Shown here: positions 26,234 through 39,200 of the stretch, one piece after another
How positions within the stretch are numbered: position 1 is the stretch's first letter
Layout: every line of letters starts with the position of its first letter
Assembly: GCA_029465975.1 (NCBI GenBank)
Contig: CM055753.1
Coordinates: 6,438,882 to 6,502,881, forward strand
DNA: 64,000 nucleotides
From: Dallia pectoralis
Taxonomy: Eukaryota > Chordata > Actinopteri > Esociformes > Umbridae
Direction of reading: 5' to 3'
Program-made: the position numbers and the translations under genes
Notes under the pieces: generated by a model
What the model was told of the DNA's origin: nothing
The model's input: only the letters and a program-made list of their open reading frames with translations
The model's database searches: none

Positions 26234-29200
26234 CTGTATGGCGGAGGAGAGGGACCAGGGTTAATGCTGTGCTCATGTCCTCTCAGAAACAGATGAAACT
26301 GATGAACCGGAGACACAGAGCAAGCGCCTGGAACGGGCAAAAACACAAAAGCTAAAAGATGTACTTTGAATCTGAAATCATAAATTGAAATATTGACAAA
26401 GCAGTCAACCCTTCAATGACTAAGGAAATAGATGCATAAAGGCGTGGAGATATGTAACCACTTGTAAATGCCATGTTAAGGACCCCCCCCCGCCCAATTT
26501 TTGGCCAGACAGTTGTTCCAAAAAGCTCGATTTATTAGATGTCAAACCAGAACTTGGGAAAACGTAATCTTTTGCTGCAGAAAGATTGCTGGAAGTGTAC
26601 CCTGATGAGAAACCATGTCAACCAATGCTCTGAACCAAACATGCGAGGTAGTAGGTCAAGTAGATCTTATCCTGTCCAAGTGAATGAACACAGAGCTCAA
26701 CCGGAAATCAGATTGAGCGATCTTGCCTGGTGGTGCAAACTAATTTGTGATTGTTGGCCAGAGAATGCATTTCTCCTCTAGCACTCGAGTGCCAGCGTAA
26801 ACGTCCTGATTAGTTGAGCAATGTGATATGAAAGCGAAGGGATTGGCAAGATGTGCTTCAGAGGACATAATTGTTGATCCTCGGCCCTTCCGCCCTCGGC
26901 CCTTCCGCCCTCGGCCCTTCCGCCCTCGGCCCTTCCGCCCTCGGCCCATCCGCCCTCGGCCCATCCGCCCTCGGCCCATCCGCCCTCGGCCCATCCGCCC
27001 TCGGCCCATCCGCCCTCGGCCCATCCGCCCTCGGCCCATCCGCCCTCGGCCCTTCCGCCCTCGGCCCTTCCGCCCTCGGCCCTTCCGCCCTCGGCCCTTC
27101 CGCCCTCGGCCCTTCCGCCCTCGGCCCTTCCGCCCTCGGCCCTTCCGCCCTCGGCCCTTCCGCCCTCGGCCCTTCCGCCCTCGGCCCTTCCGCCCTCGGC
27201 CCTTCCGCCCTTCCGCCCTCGGCCCTTCCGCCCTCGGCCCTTCCGCCCTCGGCCCTTCCGCCCTCGGCCCTTCCGCCCTCGGCCCTTCCGCCCTCGGCCC
27301 TTCCATAAAATTCAATATCACACAAAACATTTTTTTGGAAGAAAACTACTTTTGGGGATTTATTTTTAATTCGGCAGTAAGTTATACTTACTTCAATCTA
27401 AATAAATCCACATGTAGTACATTTACAAATCAAAGGATCTCTATGTGGAATAATGCTTCATACAAGTAGGAAAAACCAATGGCGACAAGTGTTTAGAAAA
27501 GAGGACATGGCGATTGGGGAATACGAGTAGCCAGGGGGGGACGATAAGAAGAGGACAGAGGAAGAGTTGGGTATCTGGGTGACGGTGAAGCTATACAGGA
27601 GGAACGCCCTAGGAGTGCCCTAACCCGTGGAACAGCTAGAAGGGGCTGATGGCGTCTTACCAGGGAATGTCTCTTTACGTGTTCTCGGCGGGTGAACATC
27701 TTGCCACAGATGTCACAGCTGAAGGAGCGAACGCCAGAGTGAATGATGAGGTGCCTCTTTAGTGTTCTCCGATGCTTGGCTATGTAGTTGCAGTGGGGAC
27801 ACTTGAGCTTATTCAGGGCTGTGTCGGACGACTCGCCTGAGGGGAAAACACACACACAGGTAATTAGTCACGGGGTTGCGTTCTAATCACTTACTCACAC
27901 GCACACACACACATTTTGCAGACAATGAAGAGTGGAATTTGAGGCAGTTATTTGTAGAGCCACCCCGACGTCTGACTGCGGAGGCCCTTTGTATTAACTT
28001 CCCAACAGAGGGGGTGTCCCCCGTGTTTAGGGTGGGGTCCCCCTGTGTGCGGGGATATTATATTCACCCGGGTGTTTTGTGGAAAGCCATTAGATACAAC
28101 AGTGTCCCGGCAAAGCCATGGCGACAATGCAGCCTGGTGGACCGAACAAAAATGGGATTCAACAAAATGGAGTTACCATAAACCAACCAAGATGACGCAT
28201 TCATGCAACGGACAGATTGTCCAGGTACAAAAATGCCTCAGCTGCTGTAAACACACTTCCAAAGTCATCAGGCACAGGTGAGGTTTAAGTGTGCCAACAT
28301 TACAAAGCAGGAAACATGAAGTAGAGCGCCAACCAGTATAGGAGACAGGGCAGGTCTACAGATGTATTGATTTGGCCCTGGTACCACAGCACAGCTGAAC
28401 ACCAACACCCCCTTAACCAGTATAGGAGACAGGGCAGGTCTACAGATGTATTGATTTGGCTCTGGTGGTACCACAGCACATCTGAACACCAACACCCCCT
28501 TAACCAGTACAGGAGACAGGGCAGGTCTACAGATGTATTGATTTGGCTCTGGTGAACACCAACACCCCCTTAACCAGTATAGGAGACAGGGCAGGTCTAC
28601 AGATGTACCACAGCACAGCTGAACACCAACACCCCCCCTTAACCAGTATAGGAGACAGGGCAGGTCTACAGATGTATTGATTTGGCTCTGGTGGTACCAC
28701 AGCACAGCTGAACACCAACACCCCCTTAACCAGTATAGGAGACAGGGCAGGTCTACAGATGTATTGATTTGGCTCTGGTACCACAGCACAGCTGAACACC
28801 AACACCCCCTTAACCAGTATAGGAGACAGGGCAGGTCTACAGATGTATTGATTTGGCTCTGGTACCACAGCACATCTGAACACCAACACCCCCTTAACCA
28901 GTATAGGAGACAGGGCAGGTCTACAGATGTATTGATTTGGCTCTGGTGGTACCACAGCACAGCTGAACACCAACACCCCCTTAACCAGTATAGGAGACAG
29001 GGCAGGTCTACAGATGTATTGATTTGGCCCTGGTGGTACCACAGCACAGCTGAACACCAACACCCCCTTAACCAGTATAGGAGACAGGGCAGGTCTACAG
29101 ATGTATTGATTTGGCCCTGGTGGTACCACAGCACATCTGAACACCAACACCCCCTTAACCAGTATAGGAGACAGGGCAGGTCTACAGATGTATTGATTTG

Positions 29201-32200
29201 GCTCTGGTACCACAGCACAGCTGAACACCAACACCCCCTTAACCAGTATAGGAGACAGGGCAGGTCTACAGATGTATTGATTTGGCCCTGGTGGTACCAC
29301 AGCACAGCTGAACACCAACACCCCCTTAACCAGTATAGGAGACAGGGCAGGTCTACAGATGTATTGATTTGGCTCTGGTACCACAGCACATCTGAACGCC
29401 AACACCCCCTTAACCAGTATAGGAGACAGGGCAGGTCTACAGATGTATTGATTTGGCCCTGGTGGTACCACAGCACAGCTGAACACCAACACCCCCTTAA
29501 CCAGTATAGGAGACAGGGCAGGTCTACAGATGTATTGATTTGGCCCTGGTACCACAGCACATCTGAACGCCAACACCCCCTTAACCAGTATAGGAGACAG
29601 GGCAGGTCTACAGATGTATTGATTTGGCTCTGGTACCACAGCACAGCTGAACACCAACACCCCCTTAACCAGTATAGGAGACAGGGCAGGTCTACAGATG
29701 TATTAATTTGGCTCTGGTGGTACCACAGCACAGCTGAACACCAACACTCCCTTAACCAGTACAGGAGACAGGGCAGGTCTACAGATGTATTGATTTGGCT
29801 CTGGTACCACAGCACATCTGAACGCCAACACCCCCTTAACCAGTATAGGAGACAGGGCAGGTCTACAGATGTATTAATTTGGCCCTGGTACCACAGCATA
29901 GCTGAACGCTCGGCCCTAAGCCTCTGTTTGAAACTAGACGTCCCAAACAAAGGCGTTGTCAGGCAGCCCTGGGTGCCAGAGGGGCTGAGGAAAAGCAGGT
30001 CGCCTGTGTTGTGTCCAACTGGTTAAACTCCCAATATCCTCAATACCAATGTCGTTGTTTAACTCTAATCCAGAGACACTTATCCGGGAAATATTTCATT
30101 GATTCGCCAACATCACATTAACCATCGGGCAAATTAGGCCGAAGACCTGCGTTATTGCGAACATCTGAGATTAATGTGCGTCTAGAAGAGTCAAATCGCT
30201 GAGCACTCAGGTCTGAACGGAGCCATCAGCGGTTTAACAGACGTTCACATGCAGCTTACACAAGGAGAGGACATCTCTTACCATTCTCCCAAGACTCTCC
30301 TCGCTGGGAGTCTTGCAGAAGGCTGTACTGGATCTGGTTGGCCAGTTCTGTGAGGAGGAGAGGGAGGAGTGGGGGAGGAGGGGGAAAGGAGCGGTCGAGA
30401 GGAGAAAAATATGATAAGGTGATGAAAGGGACTGGAGCTTGGCGGGTGGAGACGGGGCACTGCCTTACGTACATAAAGAGCCAACGGCCCACAATCTCAC
30501 CAAACAAGCCCATCTGTGGACACGCCCCCCCAGGGGGTGTGTTCAGCAGGACGCATCGTAGCAAAAATGGTTCAAAGGAAAAACCTAAACGTGCATTTAT
30601 TTATGAAGACATGGATGCCCTCCTTGTTTCAGTCCATGTATTGCTCTGTATGTACGTCCGTCTGCCTGTCCGTCTGTCCGCCTGCCTGTCTGCCTGCCTG
30701 CCTCTATTGGTTGGTCAGCCCATCTCTAACTGCATGTAGTAGACTTCCTACAGCCAGCAGACACTCCCAGTGGACTAAGTGTGTCAGGGTGGAGCTCTCA
30801 TTGTGGATCATCTTACATTAAACCAGCCTAATTGGCCCTAGTTCTGGGACTGGCCTTCACAAACTATTGTTAAGTACCTGGTTCTCCGGTCCCATTCTCC
30901 ATTCTCCCTGCTTCTCCCCGCTTCTGATGGCCTGTCTGGGTCAATATTGAAATGGCGAGGACAAGCCCAGTGCATTAGGGGGGATTAGTGAGGGAGGGAA
31001 AGGCAACCCTGACAGCTCTCCACCTACGAGGGATTGGGGGAGCGGGCGGGTATTTATAGTGTGTGTGTTTAAAGAGGCAGCAAGCAGGCAGCCGGCTCTC
31101 TCAAACAATCCAACACCCCTGTTTGGACAAGAACCAAGAATTTATAGGCCTGGATTGAGCCGCTGTGCTACGGTAAAGCAGAGGGAAAAGAGGGACGACC
31201 CCCGGAGTTTATTCAGAGTTTATTCACCTCCGACCTCACGCAGACACAAACACAACGACACCTGGCCAAGAGCAAATGCCCGTGTTCCTCAGCAGAGAGC
31301 GATACGTTCCCAATCACTGTTCCCCAATGAACACGACCCGGGCCGATCTAGAGCCAGGCCCGGCAGACCCGCAGCCTCTACACACACCGCCTCCAAACCA
31401 AACCGGCGTTTGGTAAACCATTCCGTGGGATCGGTCCCCGGAATTCTGGAAAACTGGAGCACGACTAACACATATAGATGGGCGGAAGGGATGAAGACAG
31501 AGGGAGACATCGGAGCGCCAAATTGGGGAACGGTGTTGCTGCATTAATGATGAGCGTGGGCGCACACGCGCCCCACCCCCCACACACACGCCACGGCAAC
31601 GTCCGAGTCCCCCGTGGGCCACGAGCTCGGAGCGTTCGTGGTAGGGCAAACAGGATCCGAGGGGGACGTTACGTTTCCCCTGCTTTAGCTCATTACCCTG
31701 CATTAGGAGAGCACCCCCAGCAAACCACACCACTTAAAAGCAGGATATCGTTTCACACAGCTCACAGCACACGGGGACTAACAGGGAGCAGAGCTGGTGC
31801 AGGGCTCTGACAAGCTCACGGACTTAGAGATTACCCAGGGTTTCAGCGGTGTGGGGCGGCGAGCCGAGAGGCTGGGCTTATAAAAGGAACGCCAGCCGGC
31901 CCGCCTAACGACACTCGCGTCAGGGTTGCAGCTAATTTAAAAGAAATATACGGCTAGCGACGTGGGGAGGGGCCTCCACTCTGGAGGAGACCTGGGTTAA
32001 ACACTGTTTGATATATTTCAAACACGGACGTCTCCTCAAGCCTACCAGCAGTTTCAGATGGGTTTAGCAGTCTGGGAAATATTTGGGGAACATTTGGGGA
32101 ATGTCCCATGAAAGCGCAACGACGAAACAACAAAGTATTTTCGGTTATTTCTAAATGCTTTTGAACCCAGGTCGGCTCTGGGCGGCGTGTCTCTCTGTAG

Positions 32201-35200
32201 TTAGCCTCTTTGCCATCTATAGCTTGAGGCCTGAAAGCTCAAGAGAGAAAGAGTGAGAGAGTGAGGGAGAGAAAGGCTGCCATGTCCAGTCGAGCGTTAG
32301 GGGAGTTAGCTAGCTAGAAGAGGCAATTGTACTCTCTCCATGACTGTGGAACAGGACTGACCCCTGACCTCTTAACGACATGACCAGGGGCGTGGTGGCA
32401 ATCTTGTACCAACTACACACTGCACACGCTCACTGGAACAGGGCTACGTCTTAGCCCCGTATGGATCTGATACTAAGCTCTGTGTCGTCTCTGGCTAAAC
32501 TCACTCTACCTCAATTATATTGTATTAAACGGTTGGTCGGGTCTTTGGTTGCCAGGTTGGGGATGCGTTTCTGCTTCACAGCATATCGTGGTCAGGTCTT
32601 TGGTTGCCAGGTTGGGGATGCGTTTCTGCATCATAGCATATCGTGGTCAGGTCTTTGGTTGCCAGGTTGGGGATGTGTTTCTGCTTTACAGCGTATCGTG
32701 GTCAGTCACGCAGTAGAACTGTCTAACATATGTAATACCATGACAGTTACTGGTTTGGTTTTCAGTATCTTTTTCATTATTTGTATAATTCCCTTCCTGT
32801 TACAGTAACTGATGCATTAATATTACAGATAATTAATTTTCCCTTTTTTTGCACAATTCCATATTCCCCAACAAAGATTTGTTGTAATTTCTCCAATGTT
32901 TTGATGTGAATGGTTCAGCAGAACATATAATAACCCAGGCTAACTTCATGTTTATATATTCATGTGATTGTGAATGGTTCAGCAGAACATATAATAACCC
33001 AGGCTAACTTAATGTGTATATATTCATGTGAATGGTTCAGCAGAACATATAATAACCCAGGCTAACTTAATGTGTATATATTCATGTGAATGGTTCAGCA
33101 GAACATATAATAACCCAGGCTAACTTAATGTGTATATATTCATGTGATTGGTTCAGCAGAACATATAATAACCCAGGCTAACTTAATGTGTATATATTCA
33201 TGTGAATGGTTCAGCAGAACATATAATAACCCAGGCTAACTTAATGTGTATATATTCATGTGAATGGTTCAGCAGAACATATAATAACCCAGGCTAACTT
33301 AATGTGTATATATTCATGTGATTGGTTCAGCAGAACATATAATAACCCAGGCTAACTTAATGTGTATATATTCATGTGAATGGTTCAGCAGAACATATAA
33401 TAACCCAGGCTAACTTAATGTGTATATATTCATGTGAATGGTTCAGCAGAACATATAATAACCCAGGCTAACTTAATGTGTATATATTCATGTGATTGGT
33501 TCAGCAGAACATATAATAACCCAGGCTAACTTAATGTGTATATATTCATGTGAATGGTTCAGCAGAACATATAATAACCCAGGCTAACTTAATGTGTATA
33601 TATTCATGTGATTGGTTCAGCAGAACATATAATAACCCAGGCTAACTTCATGTTTAAATATCGATATAAATGTTTATGTTTCAGCAGAACATATAATAAC
33701 CCAGGCTAACTTAATGTGTATATATTCATGTGAATAATTCAGCAGGACATATAATAACCCAGGCTAACTTCATGTTTAAATATCGATATAAATGTTTATG
33801 TTTCAGCAGGACATATAATAACCCAGGCTAACTTCATGTGTATATATTCATGTGAATGGTTCAGCAGAAGATATAATAACCCAGGAAGAGGGAAACAAAC
33901 TTGTAGCAGGACTTTACTGTCATCCAGAGCCACTCACTTACAGGATAAATAACATATTATTTACTTATTCCGCTCTGATATTCCATTTGTTTATTGGTCA
34001 AACCGTGAGGAGCACATTCATCCACGCTGTCCTCATCCATTACAGAATGCTCTTCTTTCAGACAGTTAACTATCGGTGACAGACAATGAAGACCACCAGC
34101 CAGTAGGAGAACATTACGAGGTATCTGGTTTAAGCATTTACTCAGAGTCTGAGTGGGCAGAGAACATGTCAACCACATTGTTTACAGGTCAGAATGTGAA
34201 CTACTGGGTGAGGTTATATACTGCACCTACTGGGTGAGGTTATATACTGCACCTACTGGGTGAGGTTATATACTGCACCTACTGGGTGAGGTTATATACT
34301 GCACCTACTGGGTGAGGTTATATACTGCACCTACTGGGTGAGGTTATATACTGCACCTACTGGGTGAGGTTATATACTGCACCTACTGGGTGAGGTTATA
34401 TACTGCACCTACTGGGTGAGGTTATATACTGCACCTACTGGGTGAGGTTATATACTGCACCTACTGGGTGAGGTTATATACTGCACCTACTGGGTGAGGT
34501 TATATACTGCACCTACTGGGTGAGGTTATATACTGCACCTACTGGGTGAGGGTTATATACTGCACCTACTGGGTGAGGTTATATACTGCACCTACTGGGT
34601 GAGGTTATATACTGCACCTACTGGGTGAGGTTATATACTGCACCTACTGGGTGAGGTTATATACTGCACCTACTGGGTGAGGTTATATACTGCACCTACT
34701 GGGTGAGGTTATATACTGCACCTACTGGGTGAGGTTATATACTGCACCTACTGGGTGAGGTTATATACTGCACCTACTGGGTGAGGTTATATACTGCAAC
34801 TACTGGGTGAGGTTATATACTGCACCTACTGGGTGAGGTTATATACTGCACCTACTGGGTGAGGTTATATACTGCACCTACTGGGTGAGGTTATATACTG
34901 CACCTACTGGGTGAGGTTATATACTGCACCTACTGGGTGAGGTTATATACTGCACCTACTGGGTGAGGTTATATACGGCACCTACTGGGTGAGGTTATAT
35001 ACGGCACCTACTGGGTGAGGTTATATACGGCACCTACTGGGTGAGGTTATATACGGCACCTACTGGGTGAGGTTATATACAGTACCTGCGTTCTCTGAGA
35101 GGAAGGAGAAATCCTCTCTAGGGTATGAAGCAGACGGCTGGAGAAACATCCCCTGGTCGAACCCTTCCTCCGGCTCTGGCTGGATGTTGTAGACGAAGCG

Positions 35201-36159
35201 CCTCGTGGTCTGTTTTTTCCTGCGCCCGCTTCCCGGCTCCGCCCGCTGAGCCTCCCTCTTCACCGCCGCCACCACCACGCCAGCAGCCGCCCCGGGGGCC
35301 GGCTCGTTCCAGACGAACACCGGTCCCGGAGCGCTGGGAGGCTCGTTCTCAGCCGACTCGGATGAGTTCTCACAGCCACATCCCGAGCTACCAAGGGCAC
35401 AGCCCTCCCCGGCAGACACCTCCACGTCACTGGGCTCCTCCTTCACGCTCCCCAACCCCGCTTGGTCCCCGTCCTTCACATGGCCGCTGGCTTTTATGGA
35501 CAGCTTGGACAGGATGCTCGTAGCCCAGAAGAAACCCCCTGACTTCCTGTTGGCGCCACCGTCAGAAACCGCCTCTCCCCGTCCGTCTTTGGCCACCGTC
35601 CTCCTCTTGTTGTAGTCCACCACCACCGAGTCCGGGGCCTCCTGCTTGATGCTGATGTTCAGGGCGTCCTTGATGAACGCCCGGCACGACCCCACCACCT
35701 CAGTCATCTGGAGATAGGACGCCACGGACATCACCTCGATGGCGTTCTGACTGGTCAGCAGGAGGTTGCCGCTGTACAGGAAGTCCAGGATGACGGAGAA
35801 CCCGGCCACGGCCGCCACGTCCAGGTGGGTCACGGTGACCGTGGCCGTCTGGTCGCACGAGGAGGACGAGGAGGAGGTTGTGGAAGAGGAGTAGTTCTCG
35901 TTCCTGGTCAGGCAATACAGGGTCTTGAAGTAGCGGCTGCCGGCTACGAGGATGTTCTTGTGCGCCCGGAACACCTCCCCGCTCACCACGATGTTGACGT
36001 CACAGAGGACACCTCCCTTGCGCTGTCTGTTGAGCTCCTGCAGGAGCTGGTAGCAGTAGGAGTCCTGGTTGGGCTTGTTGCTCCTGTAGTAATCCTCCGT
36101 CTCCATGTCTGTCCCCTGAGGGGAGTCTTCACAGCCAGGTCGCTCCAGCTCCTGGTAGA

Positions 36160-36203
<44 letters not shown>

Positions 36204-39200
36204 ATTAATGTCTAGGGACACACAAAGGGCAGTGACAGGGACAGGGGTGCACCTGGCAGGAGATTAACTGGTCTGACTGGTTCCATAATAAGAGAGGGGA
36301 GATAAGAGAGGTGCGATACGGGAGGTGGAGGAACAGGGTTGTGGAGGTGTGGGGTTGCTTCACCTGGTGGGAATCGGGATTTTAAGAAACCCCACCACTC
36401 CTACAAAGCAGACAAAGACTTTGGGGGAGACCGTTTACCCCAATTAAATAGCAAATTACTCACACGGAGCCTTTTCTTTTTCTACCTGCCGTGCTTTTCT
36501 ACAATCCTTCTCTTTCTGTTGTGAGAGCGTAAAAATATGATGTATTTTCAGTCAAGGTATTGTGCCGAATTAGAGTTCGTAAAAGAGGGCGATGGCGTCA
36601 CAGTGAACCGTGACCGAACTATACCGATAACTGTCCCAGAACCGCACCCTGAGTCCTGTCCTCATAATACCAAACCCCCATGGGAGTGTCCCCTCCAGGG
36701 CAGCAGGCCGGTACAGAGCAGAGATCCGGAGAGCTGGGGAGGGTACACAGCACAGACTGACCTGGGACTACTACACCAACCCACTGCTTGCATACATTTC
36801 TGCCTGGTTTTGGAATTTCATAGCAGATGTCCTAATCCTGAGTAATTTACATTGCTGGAGCCCTGCCCCCGACCCCCCAACAGCTGGGTTTTCAGCTCAA
36901 GAAATTCAGATTAAATCCATTATCCAGCCCTCAGAGCGAGCCCCCCCCCCCACACACACACACACTGACTGACTGACTGGAAGCCCTTGTCCGAGCAGGC
37001 AGGGTGGGGGATATTATCAGGAGCGGCACGCTCTCTCTTAATGCTAGCTAATGCTAGGAAGGGCCAGAGCTAGATGGATGTGGAGAGAGCGAGGTCACCC
37101 CATTTACCCCTCACAATACCAGACGCTTTCCTTTAGGGTTATTGTTCAGTGCTGCTTTGTGCCTCACTGGGGTCTCTTTGTGTGTCCCTACACTAACACA
37201 CTCTTATTACACACAGCAGCTACAGCCTGCCTCGTATGGCTCCACTCCCACTTAACCATAAAGACCTGACAGTGTGTGTGTCTCATACTCTCCCTCCCTA
37301 ACTCTCTCTAAGAGGGGCTAATCCCTGAATAAGATATAACAGAACGGAAGCTGCAGAACAACTCCACCCTCATCCATTCCACAATTGCTCATGCACATCC
37401 ACTCCACGATTATTCGTCCTCATCCACAATTATTCGTCATGCGTCCTCATCCACAATTATTCGTCATGCGTCCTCATCCACAATTATTCATCATGCGTCC
37501 TCATCCACTCCCCAATCACGCGTCCTCATCCACTCCCCAATCACGCGTCCTCATCCACTCCCCAATCACGCGTCCTCATCCACTCCCCAATCACGCGTCC
37601 TCATCCACTCCCCAATCACGCGTCCTCATCCACTCCCCAATCACGCGTCCTCATCCACTCCCCAATCACGCGTCCTCATCCACTCCCCAATCACGCGTCC
37701 TCATCCACTCCCCAATCACGCGTCCTCATCCACTCCCCAATCACGCGTCCTCATCCACTCCCCAATCACGCGTCCTCATCCACTCCCCAATCACGCGTCC
37801 TCATCCACTCCCCAATCACGCGTCCTCATCCACTCCCCAATCACGCGTCCTCATCCACTCCCCAATCACGCGTCCTCATCCACTCCCCAATCACGCGTCC
37901 TCATTCACACCACCACACAATGGACTAAACGTCAGTCACTCAACAGGATTGGCAGTGTTCTGGGAGGTGTGGCCGTGACACCTGCGAGTGATGATGTGTG
38001 TAATAGAGAAGGACGAGCAGGCCGATTACCCAACTGAGAAAATTACTGAGATGGGACTACTTCCTGATTTGAAAAGAGGAATCTCTGCCATCTCCAACCC
38101 TGTTCACTGACACAACCGACCGGTCACATTGATGTGGGTTAGAGCAAGGAACTGCCGAATACGTAACAACACGATATAATCTATCACAATACTTAAGATA
38201 AGTAGATTCTACTGCAGACTGTGCCACTGAAAATATTCGGACAATGTTGTCGTGTAACAGACTTAGTTTGTAATCGCTCACAGCCGAGTCATTAAAAAAA
38301 ACATCTGATCAGTCATTGATGTAAAAAACAGCTGAACAAGAATTGACCATTTAAAAAAAAAGTGAGAACAAGCTAAGGAGAAATAGGGGTGTTTTGATAC
38401 ATGTATGGCCATATATGCCTCCACACCCGCTACTAATGAGAAGACAACCTGGCCCCGGAGCTACACCATGGATCTAATAACCCAGAATGCCTGGGGTCCA
38501 GGGCTGTGCGAGGAATGGTAAGCCAGGCCACGAGACCCTCCTATCTCCCAGTCCAAATCCAGCTCGGTTCATCCTTTCTCCAGAAGTGCCACGTTTTCCT
38601 GTGTTAGTGCCGGAGACCAGATGCTACCGGATCAGAAGGGCTTCCACACTGCCCTGGCGATCAGAATGTCACGGTGACAGTACCGCCCTCTGCCAGGACG
38701 GGGATTTTTTCCGTGAGCTATGGTGAGATGCCATGGTGGGATGTCATGAATCATGGTCTACAGAACCAGTGTTTAGAACCAGACGCTTAGAACCAAAAAA
38801 TACATTTATATTTATGTACGCGTTTACGCTACTTCTGTTGCGTTGTTACAACAATGTCTACACCTTTATTTGGGATGATTCCGTGCTGTCAACCCAAGCG
38901 TCCAAAGCCACATTTAATCATTTACAAGCCGAAACCACATTCGTTAGTGTTTGTACAACGTGAACCTTTCAAATAGAGTTATCTTATGAAACTCCAAGTG
39001 TAGCGCGTACTACACATGAATAATTAATTAGTGACTTCTATTGTCCATTTACTTTTTCTGTACTTCATCTATAATGGTTATTGATGTAATGGATTGCAAT
39101 GCAACAACTGAAGATCTCTACTGATGTCGCAAATCCAAGAAATAACTCGTGTTTACGATGAACTGGCTATGGTTCATTGGGAGGCACAAGCACCAACGTA

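Noticed and set aside
26740..27469. Frames reading GPSALGPSAL, FRPRPFRPRP and AEGPRAEGPR
   Set aside because: 15-bp repeat inside zbtb10 intron 4; all frames are open.
28268..30026. 560-codon minus and 449-codon plus frames
   Set aside because: An 85/88-bp minisatellite in zbtb10 intron 3; opposite-strand frames of equal quality show it is not coding selection.
31059..31810. Open frames of 110-160 codons on both strands in zbtb10 intron 2
   Set aside because: Chance frames in a moderately GC-rich stretch; no motif or splice support, and they overlap antisense.
36152..36196. ATG within the GT repeat giving an MCVCVCVC start to the BTB exon
   Set aside because: It reads intron microsatellite. 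The CTCTACCAG acceptor and phase 0 join to exon 1 explain the exon better.
35125..36208. Plus-strand and second minus-strand frames over the zbtb10 BTB exon
   Set aside because: Shadow frames of a GC-rich real exon.
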